63,124 bases of DNA. Source: Duganella qianjiadongensis (lineage in GTDB: Bacteria > Pseudomonadota > Gammaproteobacteria > Burkholderiales > Burkholderiaceae_D). Of this stretch, positions 44,901 to 52,492 are shown piece by piece. The stretch's first letter is position 1; the number at the start of each line of letters is the position of its first letter. Where the stretch lies: positions 1-63,124 of the forward strand of contig NZ_WWCM01000023.1 of the NCBI RefSeq assembly GCF_009857915.1. The letters are read 5' to 3'. Under the pieces are notes generated by a model. That model did not search any database and had not been told where the DNA came from. It saw only the letters and a list, made by a program, of their open reading frames with translations. The position numbers and the translations under genes were made by a program.

Positions 44901-47900
44901 CGGCACGCGCCAGATCGCCGTGCTGAATACGGCCCAGCTCAATGCACTGGGCAGCGACCAGTTCGGCAGTCTCAATGCCAGCCAGATTGCCACGCTCAGT
45001 TCGCAGCAGCTGGCGGGCCTGTCGCTGGCCGAAATGGCAGCGCTGGGCACGGCCACGCTATCGTCGCTGCGCACGGCGGCGCTGGCGGCACTGGGTTCGG
45101 CCCAGCTGGCCGTGCTGGCCGCCAGCGGCGGCAGCAATGCTATCCAGCAGCTGACCACCGCGCAGATCGCCGTGCTGCGCAGCGCCACGCTGGCCGGTCT
45201 GACGCCCGATGAAGCCACTGCGCTGACGGCGACCCAGACTTCGGTACTCACCAGCAGCCAGCTGCGCGCGCTCAGCACGCAGGCGGTGGCGGCCATCGAT
45301 CCGCTCGATATTTCGGCGTTGCGCACCGCCGCCGTGGCGGGCCTGACCACGGCCCAGCTGGCGGCCCTGACACCGGCCCAGCTGGCAGCGCTCACCATGG
45401 CGCAGTATCTGACGCTGAGCACTACCCAGCTGCAGGCCTTGCCGGCCGATGTGATAGCGGCCTTCACCACAGCGAATATGTCGGCCTTCAGCACGGCCTA
45501 TATTGCCGCGCTCAGCACGGATGCCCTGCGCGCCATGCCGGCGGCACAGCTGTCGAGCTTCAGTTCGCGCCAGTTTGCCGTGCTCAGTAGCGACCAGCTG
45601 GCGGCCTTGCGCAGCCAGCAGGTGGCCGGACTGGGCGCCACCCAGCTGGTGGGCCTGAGTTCGCGCAATGTGACCGGACTCTCGCCGGAAGACGTGGGCG
45701 CCATCAATGCGCTGGGCTTGCGCGTGCTGGGCACGTCGGCACTGGCGGCGCTCAATTCCGACCAGCTGGCGGCGCTTGGTAGCGACCCCACCGGCAACCA
45801 GATCGGCGTGCTCAGCACCGGCCAGTTTGCCGTGCTGTCGACGGCCGCGCTGGCCGGGCTGACGGTGCAGCAGACCATCGCCCTGACCACGGCGCAGGCG
45901 GCCATGCTCAATAGCGCCCAGCTGGCGGTGCTCAGCGCGGACGATATCGCTGCCATGGAAACGGCTGATCTGGCGGCGCTCACCACGCGGGCCCTGAATG
46001 GCCTGAGTACCGGCCAGATGGCAGCGCTGAATGGTGCGCAGGTGGCCGCACTGGGCAGTGCGCAAGTGGCTGCGCTGAGCAGCGATCAGGTACTGGCACT
46101 GAGCGATGGCGCACTGGCCGGGCTGGAAACGGCCGATGTGGCCGCGCTGTCGACTGCCGTGATGGCGGCACTGCCGACTGCCATGCTGGCGCAGCTCAGT
46201 GGCGATCAGGTGGCGGCGCTGAGCACCCGCCAGCTGGCCACGCTCAGCAACGACCAGCTCAATAGTCTCGACAATAGCCAGCTGGCGCAACTGGGTTCGG
46301 CCCAGCTGGCTGCATTCGGCTCGCGCCAGATCAGCGGGCTGACACTGGCCCATCTGGCCGCCTTGAATGTGGCGGCGCTGGTGGGCCTGAAAACCAGCGC
46401 CATTGCGGCGCTCAGTTCGGACCAGCTGGCGCTGCTGGCAACCGATCAGAACGGCGTCAGTCATATGGATCTGCTGAGCACCCAGCAGATCGCCTCGCTC
46501 GGCACAGCGGCGCTGGCCGGTCTGGGCGCAGCGCAGGTGGTGGCGCTGAGCACGGCGCAGGCGGCCGCGCTGGGTAGTGCGCAACTGGCGGCCTTCGCCA
46601 CGGCCGATATCGCCGCGCTGGAACTGGCCGACCTGGCTGCCATCCGTACCCAGACTTTGCGTGGCCTGAGCGAAGCGCAGATGCGGGCCCTGAGCGCGCA
46701 GCAGCTGGCCGCGCTGGGCACCCAGCAGGTGGCGGCGTTGAGCAGCACCCAGCTAGGCGCCCTGTCCGATGAAGCCCAGGCCGCACTGGCCACAGCGCAG
46801 CTGGCGGCACTCGGCACGGGCGCACTGCTGGCCTTCGCGCCAGCGGCACTGGCGGCATTGACACCGGCCCAGCTGGCGGCGCTGAACACGCGCCAGCTTT
46901 CCGTCCTGAGCAGCGACCAGTTCGGCGCTTTGCTGCCGCAGCAGGTGGGCAGCTTCAGCTCGCAGCAACTGGGCGCGCTGGGCACGCGCCAGATGGTGGG
47001 CCTGAGTCCGGCGGCAGTGGCAGCGCTGGGCAGCGCCAGTCTGCCGGGGCTGACACCGCAGGCGCTGGCAGCATTGAGCGCAGACCAGCTGGCGGCGCTG
47101 GGCGGCGACCTGTCCGCGGGCCAGCTGGCCACGCTGCGCACGGTGCAGATTGCTGCGCTGGGAACGGCGGCCCTGCCGGGCCTGAGCAGTGCCCAGCTCA
47201 ATGCGCTCAGCACGGCGCAGGTGACGGCGTTCAGCAGCCGCCAGCTGATGCAGCTCGATCCTTCCCTGATCGGCGCCATGGAGACGGCGGATCTGGCAGC
47301 GCTGCGCACGGCGGCCGTGATCGGCCTGACCACCGACCAGATCGGTGCGCTCGATGGCGCACACATGGCAGCCCTGAGTACGGCGCAGGTGAGCATACTG
47401 AACACGGCGCAGATGGCGGTGCTGGCGAATTATCAGGTGGCTGCGCTGAGCACGGCGCAGGCCGCTGCGCTGGGTTCGCAGCAGCTGCTCAGAATCGGCA
47501 CGGAAGCGCTGCTGGCGCTGGGCGATGCCGATGTGGCGGCATTGAAAACATCGGCGCTGGCGGGGCTGTCGACGGCGCAGGCCAGCATCCTGCGCAGCAA
47601 CCAGCTGGTGGCACTGCGCACGGCACAATTGACGGTGCTGCGCAGCGACCAGATCGCCGCACTGGGCAGTGATGTACTGGCTGCGCTGGGCAGCACCAGC
47701 ATCGGTGCACTGAATACGGCGGCCATGGCTGGTCTGACAGGCGCGGTGCTGGCCAGCCTGAACACGGCGCAGCTGGTCGGACTGGGTACGGCGCAGATGG
47801 CCACCCTGCGCAGCGGCCAGCTGGCCGCGCTGGCCACCGGCCAGATCGCCGCACTGTCGGCTCGTCAGGCCGGTGCGCTGACGTCGGCGCAGATGGCCTA

Positions 47901-49728
47901 TCTGCCGGCCAGCGATATTGCCGCGCTGAGTAGCAGCGCCATGCAGGCGCTCAGTTCGGGCGCACTGTCAGGCCTGAGTTCGGCGCAGCTGGCGCAACTG
48001 GGGGCGGACCCGTTCGGCAGCGGCGTGCAGTCCTTCGGTCTGCTCGGCACCGATCAGGTGGCGGTGCTGCGCACGGCCGCGCTGCAGGGGCTGAGCACAG
48101 CCCAGCTGGTGGCCCTCACCACAGCGCAGGCAGCGGCGCTCGGTAGTGCACAGGTACAGTCGCTGCAGACAGCCCAGCTGGCAGCACTGGAAACGGCCGA
48201 TCTGGCGGCGCTGAAAACGGCCGCGATTGCGGTACTGAAAACGGCGCAGCTGGCGGCCCTGAATGCGGCGCAAGTGGCCGCCCTGAATAGCCAGCAGGTA
48301 GGCGGCATGAACAGCACCCAGCTCACGGCGCTGTCGAGCACGCAGGTGGCAGCGCTGCGCACGGCGGCAGTTGCCGCCATCAACCCGCTGATGCTCAACG
48401 CCTCGGGGCGTGATGGCAGCCTGCTGTCGGCCATGGGCAGCGACCAGCTGCGCGCGCTCACGGGCAGCCAGTTTGCTGCGCTAGGCTCGGCTGCCATGGG
48501 GCAGATCCAGACCGATATGATAGGCGGCATCGACGCGGCCGATATCGCCCAGCTGCGCACCGAAACTTTCCGCGCCCTGCGCAGCGACCAGTTGCTGGCG
48601 CTGAACACGGCGCAGGTGGCGGCCATGACGCTGGCCCAGATCAGCGTGATGCAGCCGAATGGCAGCAATGCCAGCCAGTTCACCACGGCGCAGATGGTGG
48701 CGCTGTCGTCGGGCCAGCTGCGGGCGCTGAGCACGGCCATGATAGCGGCGCTCAGTTCGCGCGATATGGGCGCCATCGAGGCGCGCGATATCGGCGGCCT
48801 GAGCACGCGCCAGATTACCGTGCTGTCGACGATGCAGATGGCCGGTCTGCAGACGGATCAGCTGCTGGCCCTGAGCACGGCGCAGATGCGCGCCCTGTCG
48901 GTGAACCAGTACAACGAATTGAGCGCAGCCCAGAAGGCGGCCTTCACACCGGCGCAGATCGCGGCGCTGACCTTTATCACGCCGCTGGCGCTGGATCTGG
49001 ATGGCCATGGCGTGCAGACGCTGGCCGCCAGCGCCGGCGTGCAGTTCGATCTTGCTGCCAGTGGACAGCGGCAGGCAAGCGGCTGGATCGCCCCCGGCGA
49101 TGGCCTGCTGGCGCTGGACCGCAATCAGGATGGCGTGATCAACGATGGCAGCGAGCTATTCGGCATGGCCACGCCGCTGGCCGATGGCAGCCGCGCAGCG
49201 GACGGCTACGCTGCGCTGGCCGCGCTCGATAGCAACCACGATGGCCAGATCGATGCGCAGGATAGCGCTTTCGGCCAGCTACGCGTGTGGGTGGATAGGA
49301 ATAGCGACGGCCAGAGCACGGCGGATGAACTGTACACGCTGGGGCAGCTGCAGATCCGCAGCCTGGCGCTGGCAGCGCAGATAGGCGCCACGCTGGAGCA
49401 GGGTAATCTGATCGGCGCCAGCAGCAGCTATACCAGCACCGATGGCAGCAGCCATGCGCTGGCTGACGTCTGGTTCCGCCAGGGCGATGGCGCGACGCTG
49501 GCCGCAGCGGATGGCGGGCAGACGAATGGGAGCGCAGCAGGGGCGGGCGGACAGCTGAACCTGCAGACGGGCCGTCTGGCCGATGCGCTGCAGCAGTTTG
49601 CTGCGAGCGGCGGAGTGACCGCTGCTACCGCGGGCTATAGTCCGGCTACGGGGGCTACCAGCCAGCTGGCGCAGCCGGCCTGGCCGCAGCCAGACCCTGC
49701 AGCACTGCTGGCTGTGCCGCGCCGCTAG
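41995..49728 (+). CDS. Giant octapeptide-repeat protein with C-terminal calcium-loop domain
   Basis: A 2577-residue protein. ATG 41995 follows AGGAAG by four bases; the longer frame from TTG 41884 begins inside the rdgC terminator. Residues 8 to about 2325 are about 290 octads of the form L-(S/G/N)-(T/S)-x-Q-(L/V/I)-A-(A/x), strongly Ala-, Leu-, Gln- and Thr/Ser-rich with almost no Cys or Trp. The C-terminal 250 residues start PLALDLDGHGV and carry three EF-hand-like calcium loops: DRNQDGVINDGSE (2375), DSNHDGQIDAQD (2412) and DRNSDGQSTADE (2434). This domain is common at the ends of very large Gram-negative secreted proteins. No N-terminal signal peptide, no TM segment and no GGxGxDxL RTX repeats are seen, and no type I secretion genes are adjacent. 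Probably exported and surface-acting, but this is inference; I do not recognise a named family for the repeat. Confidence 0.85.
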   Translation: MPSSIPSLSTSQLVGLTTAQVAAWTTEDIQALSSLQVQVLRTQQMAALSTLQLSYLAPANVAAISTQDIAAIAPARLDAVGAASSDFLAALSSRQIVALTTAQSAALGSAAFSTLATQSIAAFETADLAALGTASIASLSTAQLALLGTGQLAALTTRQLGALTAGALGAIGTRGMGALSTADIVALSTAQVAELGSAQVAALSTLQAAQLGSAQLAALSTSQLAGLETADLAAVRSASLTALNSQQLAALGSAQLQALTTAQFANLRSAQLLALNTAYLALLSTQDIAALAPATLNAVGASQSSFMAALGSQQIASLTTAQVAALGTDAYTALGSAAITRLNTAQFVALGTQNIAALSTDQAALLSTAQLQALGTRQLAVLVSGALAAIGTRGIGALSTQDIAALSTAQLGELSSAQITALSTLQAAQLGSQQLNALSSSQLAGLEAVDLAALRTASLSALDTRQLAALGSNQLAALTTAQFSSLRSAQLLALNTAMVPALSTQDLAALAASVLNAVGAAQTSFMAALSSNQIAGLTTAQIAALSTDAWLALRSNGVQALGTASVAALSTAQLLALSTSQLALLSNAQLAALGTRQLLALPSDDLLAIGTRGIAALSTQGIAALNSVQLTALTTAQLVALTTAQAAALNSAQLNVLTLDQLAGMENQDLAALRSNAIVGLNTDQMAALTSSQIRAISTAAFVALSSRQLSALTSDALAAVPLADLAAVGTASVAQLVPAVLALLGSSQLAALNSDALGALSSTQVAALSTAQLQGWSASQYAVLGSRQLAGLSSDDFAALGNTALQALSTAALTALSSAQLAALRNSQISLLGTAQIAALRPATLTGLSSDQVAALTVAQAAALGTGQLAALNTDQMQALSGAGLAALRSNVLAALSTQQAHALGSAQLAALGTIQLGILSSAQLNALATSALAGLSSSAWPALNTASLAQLNTASMAALSLSQLAGFGTRQIAVLNTAQLNALGSDQFGSLNASQIATLSSQQLAGLSLAEMAALGTATLSSLRTAALAALGSAQLAVLAASGGSNAIQQLTTAQIAVLRSATLAGLTPDEATALTATQTSVLTSSQLRALSTQAVAAIDPLDISALRTAAVAGLTTAQLAALTPAQLAALTMAQYLTLSTTQLQALPADVIAAFTTANMSAFSTAYIAALSTDALRAMPAAQLSSFSSRQFAVLSSDQLAALRSQQVAGLGATQLVGLSSRNVTGLSPEDVGAINALGLRVLGTSALAALNSDQLAALGSDPTGNQIGVLSTGQFAVLSTAALAGLTVQQTIALTTAQAAMLNSAQLAVLSADDIAAMETADLAALTTRALNGLSTGQMAALNGAQVAALGSAQVAALSSDQVLALSDGALAGLETADVAALSTAVMAALPTAMLAQLSGDQVAALSTRQLATLSNDQLNSLDNSQLAQLGSAQLAAFGSRQISGLTLAHLAALNVAALVGLKTSAIAALSSDQLALLATDQNGVSHMDLLSTQQIASLGTAALAGLGAAQVVALSTAQAAALGSAQLAAFATADIAALELADLAAIRTQTLRGLSEAQMRALSAQQLAALGTQQVAALSSTQLGALSDEAQAALATAQLAALGTGALLAFAPAALAALTPAQLAALNTRQLSVLSSDQFGALLPQQVGSFSSQQLGALGTRQMVGLSPAAVAALGSASLPGLTPQALAALSADQLAALGGDLSAGQLATLRTVQIAALGTAALPGLSSAQLNALSTAQVTAFSSRQLMQLDPSLIGAMETADLAALRTAAVIGLTTDQIGALDGAHMAALSTAQVSILNTAQMAVLANYQVAALSTAQAAALGSQQLLRIGTEALLALGDADVAALKTSALAGLSTAQASILRSNQLVALRTAQLTVLRSDQIAALGSDVLAALGSTSIGALNTAAMAGLTGAVLASLNTAQLVGLGTAQMATLRSGQLAALATGQIAALSARQAGALTSAQMAYLPASDIAALSSSAMQALSSGALSGLSSAQLAQLGADPFGSGVQSFGLLGTDQVAVLRTAALQGLSTAQLVALTTAQAAALGSAQVQSLQTAQLAALETADLAALKTAAIAVLKTAQLAALNAAQVAALNSQQVGGMNSTQLTALSSTQVAALRTAAVAAINPLMLNASGRDGSLLSAMGSDQLRALTGSQFAALGSAAMGQIQTDMIGGIDAADIAQLRTETFRALRSDQLLALNTAQVAAMTLAQISVMQPNGSNASQFTTAQMVALSSGQLRALSTAMIAALSSRDMGAIEARDIGGLSTRQITVLSTMQMAGLQTDQLLALSTAQMRALSVNQYNELSAAQKAAFTPAQIAALTFITPLALDLDGHGVQTLAASAGVQFDLAASGQRQASGWIAPGDGLLALDRNQDGVINDGSELFGMATPLADGSRAADGYAALAALDSNHDGQIDAQDSAFGQLRVWVDRNSDGQSTADELYTLGQLQIRSLALAAQIGATLEQGNLIGASSSYTSTDGSSHALADVWFRQGDGATLAAADGGQTNGSAAGAGGQLNLQTGRLADALQQFAASGGVTAATAGYSPATGATSQLAQPAWPQPDPAALLAVPRR
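42016..48969 (+). repeat. 24-bp coding repeat array (about 290 units) with a ~660-bp higher-order period
   Basis: The octads are read in the plus frame. Non-octad break segments mark a longer unit. The first class (LDAVG/LNAVG followed by SSFMAAL-like residues) starts at 42223, 42880 and 43537, exactly 657 bp apart. The second class (glycine-rich loops LAASGG, LGSDPTG, LATDQNG, LGGDLSAG) starts at 45115, 45775, 46435 and 47098, 660, 660 and 663 bp apart. A related loop LGADPFG follows at 47998. ETADLAAL recurs about once per unit. Confidence 0.9.
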
Positions 49729-49738
49729 GGTAACGTGC

Positions 49739-50224
49739 TTACAGCGGCTGGAACACGCCCGCTGCTTTGTTTTTCTGTACGTTGTCCCACGCAAAAATTT
49801 TGCCGTTCATGGCCACATACACGCCGGCCGGCAGGGTTTGCGCCACGGCGCTGGCAAAGCCCAGATTGAACATGGCGTCCGAATTGGCAATTTCGTAGGG
49901 AATCATGGCGCCCGTCAGGACGATGGTTTTGCCCAGCTGGGCCGGGCCCAGTACGGTGGCCGTTTGCGGCATGGTATCGGTGCCGTGGATGATGACGATG
50001 GCTTTTTCCGCTGCGGCCGTGCAGCTGGCCAGTATGCGCTCGCGGTCGGCATCGACCATGTCCAGCGAATCCATCAGCGGCAGCTGTTCCAGCGCTACGT
50101 CCACGGTCAGGCGGCAGCGCGCCAGCAGGGCTGGCAGGTGGCTTTCACCAAAGGTCAGCTTGCCGTTGATTTCGTCGTAGTGTTTGTCGAAAGTGCCGCC
50201 GGTGGCGAGGATGCGCAAAGTCAT
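49739..50224 (-). CDS. Short asparaginase-domain protein
   Basis: A 161-residue protein matching only the N-terminal half of L-asparaginase: LATGGTFDK (first catalytic Thr region), IIHGTDTMPQTA (second Thr and Asp) and VLTGAMIP (Lys position replaced by the Gly-Ala-Met stretch). Stand-alone versions of about 160 residues exist in proteobacteria. Whether it is active is unclear. Convergent with the giant gene, 10 bp apart. Confidence 0.82.
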   Translation of the reverse strand: MTLRILATGGTFDKHYDEINGKLTFGESHLPALLARCRLTVDVALEQLPLMDSLDMVDADRERILASCTAAAEKAIVIIHGTDTMPQTATVLGPAQLGKTIVLTGAMIPYEIANSDAMFNLGFASAVAQTLPAGVYVAMNGKIFAWDNVQKNKAAGVFQPL

Positions 50225-50352
50225 GGTGTGTGCTCGGTGTCGGTAAAATGATGTGCATCATAACCTAAACCGTCAGGGCTCCGTAGCCTCGCCAGACACT
50301 GGAAATGTGCCCCGACTATGTCTACACTGGTTTCTTTGTCTGCGCGCTGCCC

Positions 50353-51177
50353 ATGACCAACCTCGCACCCGGTACTGTGATTTTCCACCGCCATCGCGGC
50401 TATGGCGTGATCACGGCCGTCAATCTGCTGACGGGCTGGATAGCCGCCCGTTTCGGCAGCGAGTCGCGCACGCTGGACCTCAATCTCTCCACCGACGAAG
50501 TGCAGACGGCAGACGGCGTGCCCATTCTATTCCGCCGCGCCCCGCCCGACCGCATGCCGCAGGCGCGCTTGATGGCTGTGGTGCGCGCCCTGCACAGCGC
50601 CGGCTATCAGCGGCTATACCTGTACGTCTGGCCGAAAGCGTCCGGCCTGCATTGGCGCTGGCATCTGTTTACGGGACGGCGCGACTGGCTGCAGCGCTCG
50701 TGGCGCGAAGGCTGGTACGGCTCGGGCGCCGACTACAACGTCAACCCCGTGATGGGCTGGGGCGACAAGCCCGGCGCCAGCACCGAGGAGCTGATCGAGG
50801 CACTGGCCCGTTTCGATCCGCACGGACTGGCGCAGGCGCTAGGGCGTGACGAAGACCACACGGCGTGGTTTGCCGCTATCTGCGCTGCCCTGCTGCCCGG
50901 CTATATGTACAGCCTCGATATGGCGCGCCCTGCCCACGGCCCTTTGACAGAAATGCCGCCGCTGCCGGTGGTGCCGGTACGCGCTTCGCTGCCGCCGTAT
51001 GCGGGGCCGGCGCTGCCTTGGCCGCCCGGCTGGCAGGGCTTGTGGAGCAAGGTGCATGCGCTGCCCCCGGCACGGCTGGAACTGGGCCCCATGGCGGCGC
51101 CATTGCCGCCTGCAGCAGGCGCGCCGTCCGATGCCGACGAGGAGCCCGATGCCGAGCAGGCGCCTGCCGCCGAGTAG
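50353..51177 (+). CDS. Hypothetical protein with N-terminal tudor-like segment
   Basis: A 274-residue protein I do not recognise. The N-terminus (LAPGTVIFHRHRGYGVITAV, RTLDLNLS) resembles the small beta-barrel seen in CarD or at the end of UvrD-type proteins. The middle is Trp-rich (WRWHLFTGRRDWLQRSWREGW). The C-terminal 80 residues are Pro/Ala-rich and acidic (DADEEPDAEQAPAAE). ATG 50353 is taken as start since homolog-like sequence begins there; the frame opens at 50305. Convergent with the dehydrogenase gene. Confidence 0.7.
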   Translation: MTNLAPGTVIFHRHRGYGVITAVNLLTGWIAARFGSESRTLDLNLSTDEVQTADGVPILFRRAPPDRMPQARLMAVVRALHSAGYQRLYLYVWPKASGLHWRWHLFTGRRDWLQRSWREGWYGSGADYNVNPVMGWGDKPGASTEELIEALARFDPHGLAQALGRDEDHTAWFAAICAALLPGYMYSLDMARPAHGPLTEMPPLPVVPVRASLPPYAGPALPWPPGWQGLWSKVHALPPARLELGPMAAPLPPAAGAPSDADEEPDAEQAPAAE

Positions 51178-51182
51178 CCGCT

Positions 51183-52187
51183 TCAGGCCAGCGGGCGTGC
51201 CTGCGCCCGATAGTCGGGATTGTGGATGGTCTGGCACTGGCCTGCCGCAAAATCGACGATGTTCTGGAAGGCGTGGCGGAAGTACAGCTCGTAGCTATCG
51301 CGTTCTACATAGCCCAGATGGGGCGTGGCCAGCACCGTGGGAATGCGCAGCAGCGGGCTATCCGTGCCTAGCGGTTCCGAGGTGTAGACGTCGAGCGCAG
51401 CATAACCGGGGCGGCCCCGTCCCAGTGCCTGCTCCAGTGCGTCGGGCTGCACCAGTTCGGCGCGGCTGGTGTTGACGAACAGGGCGTCAGGCTGCATGCG
51501 CGCCAGATCCTCGGCCGTGACGATGCCGCGCGTGTCCGCATGCAGGCGCAGGTGCAGGCTGAGCACATCGGCCTGTCCGAACAGCGCCGCGCGCGAGGCC
51601 GCCGCCTGAAAACCGTCGGCCACGGCTTTGGCGCGGCTGCTTTCGCTGCCCCACACCAGCACTTGCATGCCGAAAGCCCGGCCATAGCCGGCCACCAGCT
51701 GGCCGATCTTGCCATAACCCCAGATGCCCAGCGTGCGCCCCTTGAGCACCATGCCCAGTCCGTTGAGCTGCGGGTTGACGGAGGCGGTCTGCCACAGCCC
51801 GTCCCTGAGGTTGCTGGCATACGGCACGATCTTGCGCGCCGCCGCCATGATCAGTGCCCAGGTCAGCTCGGCCGGCGCGGTGGGCGAGCCCACCCCTTCG
51901 GCGATGGCGATACCCAGTTCGGTGGCCGCGGCGACATCCACATGGCCGGCCAGCTTGCCCGTCTGGGAAATCACCTTGAGATTCGGCAGCCGGGCCAGCA
52001 GGGCGCGGTTGAGTGCCGTGCGTTCGCGGATCAGTACCAGCGCATCGTAGGGCGCCAGCCGGATGGCCAGCTGGCCCAGTCCGCGCGTGGTGTTGTTGAA
52101 CACTTTGACCTCGTGATCGCGCAACAGATCGAAGCAGGCTAGGCTAGGAGTTGCGTTCTGGTAATCATCAAGAATTGCGATTTTCAT
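51183..52187 (-). CDS. D-2-hydroxyacid dehydrogenase (NAD-binding)
   Basis: A 334-residue enzyme of the D-isomer-specific 2-hydroxyacid dehydrogenase family. The dinucleotide site is GIWGYGKIG; catalytic Arg is in NTSRAEL, Glu in DVYTSEP and His in TPHLGYV. Substrate cannot be told from sequence; 3-phosphoglycerate dehydrogenase-like and glyoxylate/hydroxypyruvate reductase-like roles are both possible. Confidence 0.9.
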   Translation of the reverse strand: MKIAILDDYQNATPSLACFDLLRDHEVKVFNNTTRGLGQLAIRLAPYDALVLIRERTALNRALLARLPNLKVISQTGKLAGHVDVAAATELGIAIAEGVGSPTAPAELTWALIMAAARKIVPYASNLRDGLWQTASVNPQLNGLGMVLKGRTLGIWGYGKIGQLVAGYGRAFGMQVLVWGSESSRAKAVADGFQAAASRAALFGQADVLSLHLRLHADTRGIVTAEDLARMQPDALFVNTSRAELVQPDALEQALGRGRPGYAALDVYTSEPLGTDSPLLRIPTVLATPHLGYVERDSYELYFRHAFQNIVDFAAGQCQTIHNPDYRAQARPLA

Positions 52188-52492
52188 GGTAGATGCACGA
52201 ATTTAATAGATATTGCGTAGGGAAATAACGGTCTGAACAGAAAGCTGAATAGCCTACTACTTTAGTCAACCAATTCTCCTACATTTTTGTCGGAAACAGG
52301 GATAGTCAGGTGTACAATCGCCGGACAAAAATAATACGGCCCCCCATCATACAGGGCTGCCCACCCGGCTTTCCGACTAGACCGCCGTATCCGCCGACCC
52401 ATATCGTATGGGCTTCCGAGCGCAAGCCACAAGCTGACGACGATCCTGCCGCGCAGGGACACAGAATTCTTACATAGTCTATTGGAGGTAGT
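52188..52492. other. Divergent promoter region between the dehydrogenase gene and pckG
   Basis: 305 bp with no gene. TACAAT (52313-52318) could be a -10 for pckG, but the nearest TTG-containing -35 is 20 bases away, so no promoter is called. No repeats or riboswitch-like elements were seen. Confidence 0.4.

Noticed and set aside
45058..46584. 508-codon minus-strand frame inside the giant gene
   Set aside because: Mirror of the 24-bp repeat; its residues repeat because the sense strand does.
42016..48969. CRISPR array or non-coding satellite
   Set aside because: The 24-bp units have no spacers and are diverged at third positions, and one long frame stays open throughout.
42016..48969. TAL-effector-like repeats (LTPxQVVAIA similarity)
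   Set aside because: The period is 8 residues, not 33-35, and there are no variable diresidues or nuclear signals.
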